Source: an uncultured bacterium (GTDB lineage Bacteria; Cyanobacteriota; Vampirovibrionia; Gastranaerophilales; Gastranaerophilaceae). Taken from it: a stretch of DNA of 64,000 nucleotides. Below the pieces are notes generated by a model. That model was not told the DNA's origin and searched no databases. It saw nothing but the letters and a program-made list of their open reading frames with translations. A program made the translations under genes and the position numbers. Positions 51,910 to 60,343 of the stretch are shown here, piece after piece; positions within the stretch are counted from its first letter, which is position 1; every line of letters starts with the position of its first letter. Location of the stretch: contig CACYTP010000002.1 of NCBI GenBank assembly GCA_902777385.1, positions 1 to 64,000 on the forward strand, in the 5' to 3' direction.

Positions 51910-53295
51910 TTATAACAAGTCAGGTTCAAGTTTAGTTCCTAAAACTTTTTCTCTGAAAAGATATTGTGCATCAGGCAGAACGCAGGCAAGCAAGTAGCTG
52001 CTGATGGCAACATTTGACAGAATATTGAATGTTTTAGCAAATTTAGCTTTTGCGGCAAATTTAGATATGCGTTTTGCTGTTTGAGGAGTCATTTTATTCT
52101 TACTTAGTTTTTGTACTGATTTAATAAAATTATCCATGTTATCACGAAGTGTTCCAAGACTTTTTTCATTAAGGTATGCTCTCGGATCTCTTGTTGTGTC
52201 GTTTAGCATCTGAATTTTTTTGAGTTTTTGGGCGTATTTTACATATAAAGATTTAGAATTTTCAGGGTTGTCTATAAATTCAATAATATCTTTGATATTA
52301 CTGCTTTTCGGAAGAATAATTGATTTGTTTTTTATTTGCTCGATAAATTCACGGTCTCCCAGTATAATCGGATCTAAATTAACATCTATGTCGAATAATT
52401 GTTTTGATATTCCGGACAGTATTTTTTCAATTTGTTTAGGTGCAACAAAATTCAGATATAACATTCCAAGCATTCTGAATGCTATATCTATTGCACCACG
52501 CTTTTTCCTTGCGGTTGTTACTCTTCCAACCGCATAACCTCCGTCCGTTGCCGCCATTTTTTGTACTGTATTCATATTACACAGGTAAGAGCTTAGATTG
52601 CCGTTAAAACTTATATAAGAGCTACTTTGTTTTTTGAATTTTTCAAAATTTACCCCTTCAAATTTTATATTGTTTGAATTTAAAGTTTTTTGTTTCTCTT
52701 CCATTCTCTTCCTTGTAGAAGCTGTTATTGCATATACGGCTTTTGGTATGATGAATCCCATAAATGCAATCGGTAATATCATTTCTGTTGCAAATTTTCC
52801 TGCAAGCAGTTTTTTATATGTATTTTGATTTAATTTAACTTTTTTAAGATCTTCTACAGCTTTTTCAGCTCCTTTTACTTTAGAAAATTTTTCAATATTA
52901 CCGCTAAGAGATTGTTGGTATATAATTTCTCTTTGTGAAAGCAATTTATCTTGTTCTGACGGGCTGCAATTTTTTAATTTTTTGTCAATTTCGTTTAATT
53001 TTTCTTCTGCTTGTATAAGTTTAATGTTAACAACAGGTGAATATCCGCAAAATTTAATAATTTTGCCAAATACGGTATTAATTAGCGGAATCCCGCCAAG
53101 CCATACTGCTGATGTTGAATATTCATCAATAAGTCGTTCCCTTGTCGCAAGATAGGCTATTTCTTTATCATCCTTATTTTGTTTATAAGTTTTAAAAACT
53201 TTTGTCGGAACTTCAATGCCGCAATCTCTTACAAGCAGGGGGTATATACTGTTGTTATTGCCAATGGCTGATATTATACTGTTTATTGCTATCAT
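51910..53295 (-). CDS. Large lineage-specific membrane-associated protein
   Basis: The 461-residue product has an N-terminal segment (MIAINSIISAIGNNNSIYPL), a hydrophobic helix near residue 60 and another near 160-185. A long charged region follows, then a C-terminal helix (ILSNVAISSYLLACVLP). It is convergent to the coupled pair at 50626-51905 and seems related in style (ISFNG motif, lysine-rich). GGAG precedes the ATG. I recognise no family and no catalytic motif. Confidence 0.55.
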   Translation of the reverse strand: MIAINSIISAIGNNNSIYPLLVRDCGIEVPTKVFKTYKQNKDDKEIAYLATRERLIDEYSTSAVWLGGIPLINTVFGKIIKFCGYSPVVNIKLIQAEEKLNEIDKKLKNCSPSEQDKLLSQREIIYQQSLSGNIEKFSKVKGAEKAVEDLKKVKLNQNTYKKLLAGKFATEMILPIAFMGFIIPKAVYAITASTRKRMEEKQKTLNSNNIKFEGVNFEKFKKQSSSYISFNGNLSSYLCNMNTVQKMAATDGGYAVGRVTTARKKRGAIDIAFRMLGMLYLNFVAPKQIEKILSGISKQLFDIDVNLDPIILGDREFIEQIKNKSIILPKSSNIKDIIEFIDNPENSKSLYVKYAQKLKKIQMLNDTTRDPRAYLNEKSLGTLRDNMDNFIKSVQKLSKNKMTPQTAKRISKFAAKAKFAKTFNILSNVAISSYLLACVLPDAQYLFREKVLGTKLEPDLL

Positions 53296-53342
53296 CTTTT
53301 GTTTTCTCCAATTCTTTGTAAAAAAAATAACCTTTACGTTAA

Positions 53343-53421
53343 ATCCTGAAAAGGCTATTTTTATAAGAATTGAATTATTTATTTTAATAACGCAGCATCA
53401 ATTCTACAGCCTTTTCAGGAT
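53343..53421. repeat. 14-bp perfect inverted repeat in the 53.3 kb leader
   Basis: ATCCTGAAAAGGCT (53343-53356) and its exact complement (53408-53421) are 51 bp apart, upstream of the 51910 gene on the minus strand. A stop-free stretch of about 29 codons (ending SSSHPEKAVELMLRY) reads through the left part but has no start codon. The paired arms could form a regulatory hairpin in the gene's leader RNA. Confidence 0.45.
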
Positions 53422-53511
53422 GTGATGATGATGCAAATGAAGTTTTTGTATATTTACAAATATCATAATACTATTCTTATAGCAGAAATATATACAAATT
53501 ACAAGTAATAA

Positions 53512-53529
53512 TTTTACAATATTGTAAAA
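53512..53529. promoter_or_regulatory. 18-bp perfect palindrome upstream of the HEAT-repeat gene
   Basis: TTTTACAATATTGTAAAA is a loopless dyad 46 bp before the GTG at 53575. It resembles an operator of a dimeric repressor. Just downstream stands TATAGTATATTTTC, a possible -10 region. The 280-bp gap 53296-53574 otherwise holds only the inverted repeat above. Confidence 0.4.
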
Positions 53530-53574
53530 AGTGCCATTTTATAGTATATTTTCTTGTATTAAGAAGAGGTTGGC

Positions 53575-54543
53575 GTGGATTTAAATAATGAACAGGATTT
53601 AAATTTGATTGCCGAAAGGTGCGGCTTGCTCGGTGAGGAGAAGGCTGATACAGTTATTGCTAACATTTTAAAGCTGGATGAAAGCTATGAGCCTGCTAAT
53701 CTTGTAAAAATATATAATTATTTCATGACTATATGCAAAAATCCTGTTGTCTTATCAGAACTTGTCAGATGTCAGGATAGAATCAGAGATAAAGCTTCTT
53801 TGCCTGTTTTGGTTGATGTTTTGCTTGGTAAAACTCTTGATTATGAGGCTGTAGATAAAGATGCCTATACAAATGTCAGAGTGCTGTGTGCCAAAGCTAT
53901 TGCAAATTTGAAAGATACTACAGCCGTGCATGCTTTATTGTATTGTTTAAATAACAAAAACGAAAATTATAAGGTTCGTTTTGCGTGTGCTGATGCCCTG
54001 GGAAAAATTGGGGACAGATTTGCTGTTGCTCCGTTGATTGATGTTGTAAAAGATGAAGATGAAAAATCTGTTTATATAAGGGAGTCTGCGGCTTCTGCTT
54101 TAGGAATGCTGGGAGATATGCGTGCTATTGACCCACTGGTCAGTATTTTGGAAACTAAAAACGGTTTATTGGACAAGTTTACTTTTTTAAAAGAACGAAT
54201 TTTGGAAGCTTTGGGAAAACTTAATATTGGTGATGATGACCGGGTATTTAATGCGGTTAAAAAATCACTTATGGATGAGTCACCCCAAATCAGAATAAAT
54301 GCAATCGAAGCGTTGATGGAATCTGATAATCCAAATGCCTTTGAAACAATTAAGGGCTGTTTAAATGATTCTGATGATGAAGTTAAGAGGAATGCTCTTA
54401 TTGCTCTGTATAACTTGTCTGACAGATCTATTCTTGATGAAGTTATTAATTCTCCCGAATATTCCGATTTTTTAAAAATGGAAGCTGTTTCTATGATTGA
54501 TGAATATGAATCTGATGATGAGGAGGATTTGTCTGATGAATAA
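53575..54543 (+). CDS. HEAT-repeat protein
   Basis: The 322-residue product consists of HEAT or PBS-lyase-type repeats: RVLCAKAIANLKDTTAVHALL, RFACADALGKIGDRFAVAPLI, RESAASALGMLGDMRAIDPL and RINAIEALMESDNPNAFETI. An acidic tail (SDDEEDLSDE) ends it. Such proteins bind other proteins; in Cyanobacteria related ones bind phycobilin lyases or regulators. The start is GTG 53575 with GAGG upstream. Its last eight bases overlap queC, so the two are coupled. Confidence 0.82.
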   Translation: MDLNNEQDLNLIAERCGLLGEEKADTVIANILKLDESYEPANLVKIYNYFMTICKNPVVLSELVRCQDRIRDKASLPVLVDVLLGKTLDYEAVDKDAYTNVRVLCAKAIANLKDTTAVHALLYCLNNKNENYKVRFACADALGKIGDRFAVAPLIDVVKDEDEKSVYIRESAASALGMLGDMRAIDPLVSILETKNGLLDKFTFLKERILEALGKLNIGDDDRVFNAVKKSLMDESPQIRINAIEALMESDNPNAFETIKGCLNDSDDEVKRNALIALYNLSDRSILDEVINSPEYSDFLKMEAVSMIDEYESDDEEDLSDE

Positions 54544-55204
54544 ATCAATTATTCTTTTATCCGGCGGGTTAGATTCACTTGTTTGTTTCGGGCTTGCAAA
54601 AGATGATTATAATATAGAGCTGGCGTTGACGTTTGATTACGGACAAAAGTCCGCCATCAGAGAAATTGAGGCTTCGGCTAAAATTACGGAATATTACGGA
54701 ACTGCACATAAAGTTATAAAGTTGGATTGGTTAAAAGATATATCTGATAACGCATTAACTTCCGCTGATAAAAATTTGCCTCAGGGGCTTGATAATCCTG
54801 AAGAATCCGTAAAATCAGTTTGGATACCAAATAGAAACGGTTTGTTTTTGAATATCGCAGCCGCACATGCTGAAGCCGGTAATTATTCTCATATTATTAT
54901 TGGTGCAAATAAAGAGGAGGCTTCAACTTTTCCTGATAATTCTCAAAATTTTATAGATGCAGTTAATAATGAATTCAGATATTCAACAATGAATTATCCG
55001 CAAGTCATTGCACCCTTGATTAATCTTGATAAAAATGGTATAGTAGGTTTAGCTTTGAAGCACAATATACCGTTAGATTTGATTTACAGCTGTTATGATG
55101 ACGGTGAACTAAACTGCGGCAAATGTGAGTCTTGCACCAGATTAAAAAATGCACTTATTTTTAATGGTGCTTCAGAGTATGTAGACACATTATTTAATGA
55201 GTAG
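54536..55204 (+). CDS. queC: 7-cyano-7-deazaguanine synthase
   Basis: The 222-residue enzyme makes preQ0 for queuosine. It has the ATP-binding SGGLDS (residues 9-14) and the four-cysteine zinc motif in CYDDGELNCGKCESC near the C-terminus. The upstream frame starts at 54497, but ATG 54536 is chosen for its GAGGAGG ribosome-binding site and normal length. It overlaps the HEAT gene by eight bases and precedes a DUF366 gene by five bases. No other que gene is in the window. Confidence 0.93.
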   Translation: MNKSIILLSGGLDSLVCFGLAKDDYNIELALTFDYGQKSAIREIEASAKITEYYGTAHKVIKLDWLKDISDNALTSADKNLPQGLDNPEESVKSVWIPNRNGLFLNIAAAHAEAGNYSHIIIGANKEEASTFPDNSQNFIDAVNNEFRYSTMNYPQVIAPLINLDKNGIVGLALKHNIPLDLIYSCYDDGELNCGKCESCTRLKNALIFNGASEYVDTLFNE

Positions 55205-55209
55205 TAAGT

Positions 55210-55764
55210 ATGCAAGTAAAGTTTATAGATGAAGATATTAAATATGAGGGTTTTCAGCTTTCGCCTCACTGGATTTATAAAAATTTTAAAATTCAGGGTG
55301 ATGCGACAGTCGCATTTATTGGTGAATGTGATGTAAAGCTTAATGAAATGGTTGATATAGAAGACGTTATTAATAACGAGCCAATATATAGCAAATTAAT
55401 GCTGAGTTTTATCTCAGAACAGTTTAATATAGGTTTGGTTGAGGGTGTTTTACGTCAGCGTTTAATGATTACTACAATAAAAGAAGTTCTTGAGGCTCAT
55501 GGCATTATTGTGAAAAGAGATGGGGATGATTTGTTCTTTAATGATAAAAAATTATCCGTATCAATTGCCACAAAGTCAGCAACGTCTGTTTTAATTCATA
55601 CGGGTTTGAATATAATTTCATCAGGTGCTCCGGTAAAAGCTTCCGGTTTAAGTGAGGACATTGGGTTAACGGATATAAAAAAATTCGCCCATGAGGTGCT
55701 TGACAGGTATCAAAAAGAACTCTATGATATAATTCAGGCTACAACAAAAGTAAGAGGTGTTTAG
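55210..55764 (+). CDS. DUF366-family protein
   Basis: The 184-residue protein fits DUF366 by its start (GFQLSPHWIYKNF), the GDATVAFIGECDV segment and the LRQRLMITTIKEVL helix. No function is established in my knowledge. Its position directly behind queC agrees with a proposed link of this family to queuosine metabolism, which is a hypothesis. The start has AGTAGTAAGT before it and a weak ribosome-binding site. It ends one base before the next start. Confidence 0.75.
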   Translation: MQVKFIDEDIKYEGFQLSPHWIYKNFKIQGDATVAFIGECDVKLNEMVDIEDVINNEPIYSKLMLSFISEQFNIGLVEGVLRQRLMITTIKEVLEAHGIIVKRDGDDLFFNDKKLSVSIATKSATSVLIHTGLNIISSGAPVKASGLSEDIGLTDIKKFAHEVLDRYQKELYDIIQATTKVRGV

Positions 55765-55765
55765 T

Positions 55766-56512
55766 ATGAGAGTTGAGCAAGGTTCGGAGAAAAAAGAAAA
55801 TCTTTCTTATCAGGATTATCAAAATAAAGTCGCAACGCAAAAAAAACAGACTATAACTATGTTTGCGTCTATATTTTTAGTTCTGCTAATTGTATTTTTA
55901 GGTGTTGTAAGAATGTTATCTCCGGATGTTGATATTTCATTAGGTGAAGATCGTAATAATCAAAATCAGGAAGAAGATTATACTGAACAATATGGCGTAG
56001 ACAGCAGATTAAAAGCTCTTCAGCAAGAAGATGATGCTGTTGGTATGAGTTCAGAAGCAGCTACAGAAGATGATGGGTTGGTGAAAATTCCAAAGACAGA
56101 GGATAAGTCTTTCTTAGCGTTGCATGATGACGAACCGGTTGCAACTGATAGAGTTAGTGATAATATAGGTACACAAGGTCAGGTAACTACCGATCCGCAT
56201 CCTATTTCTTCTTCTGCTTCCCCTACAGCACTGCAAAAAGGTATAACGGATCATTCTCCTGCAGCTCAACATGATGTTGTTAATCAGCCTAAAACTTATA
56301 GAGTATATGTTGGAATGTACAGCAGTCAATCTCAGGCAGAAGTTGCACGAGGAATTTTGCAAGATTCCGGAATGGGCTTAACCCCTGTTATAAAACAGGC
56401 TGCAGGTGGATATACATTGCAAGTGGGTGCTTTTAGTAAAAAAGAAACTGCTTCAAATCTGGCAAATCGTTTGTTAAATAATAATTATCCGGCAAGGGTT
56501 GTTACCGATTAG
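55766..56512 (+). CDS. SPOR-domain membrane protein
   Basis: The 248-residue product has a cytosolic charged N-terminus, one membrane helix (about residues 30-52) and an acidic linker. The C-terminal SPOR domain covers about residues 178-248 and has YRVYVGMYSSQSQAEVA and YTLQVGAFSKKETASNLAN as its halves. SPOR domains bind denuded glycan strands at the division septum. ATG 55766 is chosen over an upstream frame. It is the last gene of the HEAT-queC-DUF366 operon. Confidence 0.85.
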   Translation: MRVEQGSEKKENLSYQDYQNKVATQKKQTITMFASIFLVLLIVFLGVVRMLSPDVDISLGEDRNNQNQEEDYTEQYGVDSRLKALQQEDDAVGMSSEAATEDDGLVKIPKTEDKSFLALHDDEPVATDRVSDNIGTQGQVTTDPHPISSSASPTALQKGITDHSPAAQHDVVNQPKTYRVYVGMYSSQSQAEVARGILQDSGMGLTPVIKQAAGGYTLQVGAFSKKETASNLANRLLNNNYPARVVTD

Positions 56513-56610
56513 ACGGTTTAAATTGATTATTTTATACTGATAATTTCTGTAGACATTATCTTGTCTTTGTGTTACCCTATTTCTATAGGGATTTTAAATA
56601 AGGAGATATT

Positions 56611-58056
56611 ATGGAAAGCAGTATAAGAGATAAATATGAAGTGGTTATCGGGCTTGAAGTTCACGCACAGCTTAAAACTAAGTCAAAAATATTTGCACCT
56701 GACGGAACCGCATTCGGTCAGGAACCAAACAGCGAAACCAGTCCTATCACTCTTGGTATGCCCGGTGTTTTGCCTGTATTGAATAAAGAAGCTGTTAATA
56801 TGGGTATTTTAACAGGTTTGGCATTAAATTGTACTATTCCTCCAAGATGTAAATTTGACAGAAAACAATATTTTTATCCGGATTTACCTAAAGGTTATCA
56901 GATTTCTCAATATGATGAACCGATTTGTGTAGGCGGATATCTTGATATTAAAGGCAAAAGAATTGGTATTACCAGAGCTCATCTGGAAGAAGATGCTGGT
57001 AAACTCGTTCATGCCGGTTCTGATGGTATTGCAGGCTCAAGCTATTCTTTAGTTGACTTGAACAGAGCAGGCACTCCGTTGTTGGAAATTGTGTCCGAAC
57101 CTGATATGAGAAGTTCAGATGAAGCAAGGGCTTACATGGAAGAATTGAGAAATATTGTAAGATATATCGGTGTTTGTGACGGAAACCTTGAAGAAGGTTC
57201 TATGAGATGTGATGCTAATATATCTGTAATGCCTAAAGGTTCTGACAAGTTTGGTACGAGAGCTGAAATCAAAAATGTTAACAGCTTTTCTGCTCTTCAA
57301 AGAGCGATCGAGTTTGAAATTGAACGTCAGATAGAAATAGTTGAAGAAGGCGGCGAGGTTGTGCAGGAAACAAGGCTATGGGATGATAATTCAAGAGAAA
57401 CTCGCTCAATGAGAGGTAAGGAAGATGCTCATGATTACAGATATTTCCCTGAACCTGATTTAATGCCTCTTGAAATTTCAAGAGAATGGGTTGAAGAAAT
57501 CCGTTCAAAAATGCCTGAATTGCCTCAGCAAAAAAGAGAAAGATACCAGAGTCTGGGACTTAGCGAATATGATGCAGGTGTAATCGTTGAGCAAATGGGC
57601 TTGGCATTGTTCTTTGATGAAGTATTAAAACTCGGTGCTACTCCTAAAATTGCAGTTAACTTTATTATGGGTGAAATTGCTGCATATTTAAAGGAAGAAA
57701 AACTTGAAATTACGGATACAAAATTAACTCCGGAAAATCTTGTTGAATTAATTGCGTTAATCGAGAAAAATACTATTTCTAATAATATTGGTAAACAAAT
57801 TATTATAGATATGCTTAAAAACGGTACTTCCGCTAAAGAAATCGTTGAGAAACGCGGTTTGAGTCAAATTACTGATGAATCTGCAATAAAAGAAATTTGT
57901 GAAAAAGTAGTTGCAGCTCATCCGAATGAAGTTGCAGCATACAAAGGCGGAAAAGTTCAGTTGTTAGGGTTTTTTGTTGGTCAGGTAATGAAAGAAACTA
58001 AAGGCAGAGCTAACCCTAAGGCAGTAAATGAGTTAATAAAAGAAGTTTTGGGGTAA
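56611..58056 (+). CDS. gatB: Aspartyl/glutamyl-tRNA amidotransferase subunit B
   Basis: The 481-residue protein has the GatB kinase-like domain: VVIGLEVHAQLKTKSKIF, PGVLPVLN, KFDRKQYFYPDLPKGYQISQ and the tail-binding GatB/YqeY domain at the C-terminus. It converts misacylated Glu-tRNA-Gln or Asp-tRNA-Asn with GatA and GatC. AAGGAG precedes the ATG. A small hairpin (CCCTAT/ATAGGG) lies in the leader at 56575-56590. gatA and gatC are elsewhere. Confidence 0.96.
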   Translation: MESSIRDKYEVVIGLEVHAQLKTKSKIFAPDGTAFGQEPNSETSPITLGMPGVLPVLNKEAVNMGILTGLALNCTIPPRCKFDRKQYFYPDLPKGYQISQYDEPICVGGYLDIKGKRIGITRAHLEEDAGKLVHAGSDGIAGSSYSLVDLNRAGTPLLEIVSEPDMRSSDEARAYMEELRNIVRYIGVCDGNLEEGSMRCDANISVMPKGSDKFGTRAEIKNVNSFSALQRAIEFEIERQIEIVEEGGEVVQETRLWDDNSRETRSMRGKEDAHDYRYFPEPDLMPLEISREWVEEIRSKMPELPQQKRERYQSLGLSEYDAGVIVEQMGLALFFDEVLKLGATPKIAVNFIMGEIAAYLKEEKLEITDTKLTPENLVELIALIEKNTISNNIGKQIIIDMLKNGTSAKEIVEKRGLSQITDESAIKEICEKVVAAHPNEVAAYKGGKVQLLGFFVGQVMKETKGRANPKAVNELIKEVLG

Positions 58057-58060
58057 AAAT

Positions 58061-59116
58061 ATGCTTACAAAGCCTCAAAAATCCAGTATGGAAATAGAAA
58101 TATATGAACAGGTTGGGATTTTATCCAATCTGTTCTATACTCATGTCAGTGAAGGGGATAAGATTAAGTTTGATATACCTTATGACATTGATAAAATTGT
58201 TTTTGTTGCCAGCGGTTCATCTTATCATTGTGCAAGATATGGTGCTGATTTATTTGGTAATATCGCAGGGATGGAGGCAAGAGCAATATATTCCAGTGAA
58301 TTTCTTTTAAAAGCTGCTGTTCCTCATGAATCTGATATATTATATGTTTTTATTACTCAATCAGGTGAAACTTCTGATACTAATGAAGCATTAAGACGTG
58401 CAAAAGAATTTGGAATGAGAACTCTTGCTATCACTAATAAAAAGGGTTCAACTATATGGAATGCTGCTGATTATAAGATTGATTGCTGTGCCGGTGAAGA
58501 AAAGAGTATTGCTGCAACAAAATCGTTAACTACGCAGATGATGTGTGTTACTTTACTTGTTTTAAAGTATGCTAATTTTAAAAATATTGATATATCCGAT
58601 TGGATGACGCAGACAAAGAATGTTCCTAATGCCGTAGAAGCTGCTTTAGGTTTGCATTCTGATATTAAAAAAGTAGCTAAAAAACTTGCAAAGTATAAAT
58701 TAATTGTTGTTACGGCTGATGGTATTTCGTATGCTATTGCAAAAGAAATTTCCCTAAAAATCAAGGAAACATCTTATATATGCACAATTTCCAGTATTTT
58801 GGGTGAATTTATGCATGGTCATGTTGCTGTTTTTAATAACAAGTCAGCTCAAATTCATGTTTCTGTTGATGGTTTACACGAAATTTCTGTAAGAAATTTA
58901 AACAAAATTCAAGAGGATTATAATGTTCCGCTTTGTTATATTGGGAATTTACAAGAACCTGTAAACACAGATTTTATTTTAAATACTCAGGCAGAAGGCA
59001 GTATAGTGCGTTCTTTTGCCTCTGTGGTTATCGGACAGTTGTTAGCACTTGAAATTGCTAAATCATTACACAGAAATGTTGATAAACCGCACGGATTAAA
59101 TAAAATTGTTAAATAA
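58061..59116 (+). CDS. SIS-domain sugar isomerase / deaminase (GlmS C-terminal half-like)
   Basis: The 351-residue protein has two SIS domains. The first has VASGSSYHCARYGADLF and ITQSGETSDTNEALRRAKE; the second has VTADGISYAIAKEISLKIKET and the C-terminal NVDKPHGLNKIVK, which is close to the GlmS end. It lacks the N-terminal glutaminase domain and its cysteine. Candidates are a glucosamine-6-phosphate deaminase of NagB-II type or a related amino-sugar isomerase. It starts five bases after gatB and is followed by a strong terminator. Confidence 0.85.
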   Translation: MLTKPQKSSMEIEIYEQVGILSNLFYTHVSEGDKIKFDIPYDIDKIVFVASGSSYHCARYGADLFGNIAGMEARAIYSSEFLLKAAVPHESDILYVFITQSGETSDTNEALRRAKEFGMRTLAITNKKGSTIWNAADYKIDCCAGEEKSIAATKSLTTQMMCVTLLVLKYANFKNIDISDWMTQTKNVPNAVEAALGLHSDIKKVAKKLAKYKLIVVTADGISYAIAKEISLKIKETSYICTISSILGEFMHGHVAVFNNKSAQIHVSVDGLHEISVRNLNKIQEDYNVPLCYIGNLQEPVNTDFILNTQAEGSIVRSFASVVIGQLLALEIAKSLHRNVDKPHGLNKIVK

Positions 59117-59121
59117 GTATA

Positions 59122-59155
59122 AAAACAGGTCTGATTAATAAATCAGACCTGTTTT
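59122..59155. terminator. Terminator after the SIS-domain gene
   Basis: A perfect 15-bp inverted repeat (AAAACAGGTCTGATT, loop AATA, and its complement) ends in TTTT and serves the plus-strand operon. It lies between convergent genes and may also act on the minus strand. Confidence 0.88.
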
Positions 59156-59196
59156 ATATAAAATATATTTTAAAGTTTGGTAGCCTGTAACCGTGG

Positions 59197-59769
59197 TTAT
59201 CTGTTTTCTGTCGGGTTATTTTCAGTTTCTGCGGTTGAGCCAGATTCTTCTGTTTCGGATGTTTTTGTAGCTATTTTTTCTTTAGATTTATTTTTATAAC
59301 ACATAAAGGCATAAACTGAAATAATAAAGAATAACCAGTATGCTAACCAGGAAATGTAATCAAACATATCGGCATAACTTTGCACAATGTAACCGGGTTT
59401 TGAATTTTGACCATACGCTTCGAAATTTTTAGATGCTGATGTTAATACAGCTTCTACGTTTTGCGTTGTATCCATAATTGTATATACTCTGAATGGTTTA
59501 ATATCTTTCCCTTCAGCTGTTTTATATATAGGCAAAGCTCTTATACTTGCAGGTATTGTGTACCATACCTTAGATTTCTTATAGCTAAGCGGGGTTTTAT
59601 TATCAATATTGAATTCTTTTGCAGTTGTGAATTTGCCGGCATATTCTTTTTCAATACTACATTTGTAAGAAGAATTACATGTTAATATTTCCTTAGTAGG
59701 TTGCATACATGTGTAACCTGTTATAAACAGTATTACAAAACAAATAAATATAATGTGTTTTTTCATCAC
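59197..59769 (-). CDS. Secreted/membrane protein of unknown function
   Basis: The 190-residue product has a hydrophobic start (IIFICFVILFITGY) followed by a cysteine. A soluble domain with two more cysteines (CNSSYKC) spans residues 28-130, a C-terminal membrane helix lies at about 135-155, and a Ser/Thr/Glu-rich tail ends it. The topology is domain outside, tail inside. The TGYTC sequence does not match a lipobox well, so a signal anchor is likelier. GAGGTGA precedes the ATG. It lies 19 bp after apt. Confidence 0.6.
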   Translation of the reverse strand: MMKKHIIFICFVILFITGYTCMQPTKEILTCNSSYKCSIEKEYAGKFTTAKEFNIDNKTPLSYKKSKVWYTIPASIRALPIYKTAEGKDIKPFRVYTIMDTTQNVEAVLTSASKNFEAYGQNSKPGYIVQSYADMFDYISWLAYWLFFIISVYAFMCYKNKSKEKIATKTSETEESGSTAETENNPTENR

Positions 59770-59788
59770 TTCACCTCGCTGTCTTTTA

Positions 59789-60322
59789 TTAATACTTAAG
59801 CATAGATATTATTTTACCGCAATTATTAAGCTTTTTCCTTCCGTTAAGGGCTTCAAGTTCAATTAAAAATCCCATACCAACAAGATTTGCACCGGTTTTT
59901 TTTACAAGATTAGATGCAGCCTCAGCTGTTCCGCCTGTTGCGAGCAAATCATCTATAATAAGAACGTTGTCTCCTGCTCCAAAAGCATCCTTGTGTATTT
60001 CAATTTTATCAGTGCCATATTCAAGTTCATATTCCTGTGAAATAGTTTCAGCAGGAAGCTTATTAGGTTTCCTTACCGGCACAAAGCCGCAACCCATTTT
60101 ATATGCCATAGGCATTCCAAATATAAAACCTCTGCTTTCTATTCCGGCAATGTAATCAATTTTTTCATTTTTAAATTGCTCGCACAGATAATCAATTATT
60201 ACCGGTAAGGTTTCTTTATCCTTGATGGCTGTTGTTATATCTCTGAAAATAATTCCCGATTTTGGAAAGTCTTTTATATTTCTAATTTTTGCTTTAACGT
60301 TTTCTTCTATCGTAATTGTCAT
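59789..60322 (-). CDS. apt: Adenine phosphoribosyltransferase
   Basis: The 177-residue type I PRTase makes AMP from adenine and PRPP. The PRPP motif is VLIIDDLLATGGTAEAA, with the start RNIKDFPKSGIIFRDIT, the ESRGF segment and the VPVRKPNKLP adenine loop. Length is normal for the family. GGAG stands before the ATG. It lies 21 bp after the glycosyltransferase gene on the same strand. Confidence 0.96.
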   Translation of the reverse strand: MTITIEENVKAKIRNIKDFPKSGIIFRDITTAIKDKETLPVIIDYLCEQFKNEKIDYIAGIESRGFIFGMPMAYKMGCGFVPVRKPNKLPAETISQEYELEYGTDKIEIHKDAFGAGDNVLIIDDLLATGGTAEAASNLVKKTGANLVGMGFLIELEALNGRKKLNNCGKIISMLKY

Positions 60323-60343
60323 TATACTTCTCCATTCTTTTAG

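Noticed and set aside
56575-56590. Terminator in front of gatB
   Set aside because: The stem is only six base pairs and the following T-run is weak (ATTTT); it overlaps a possible -10 region instead.
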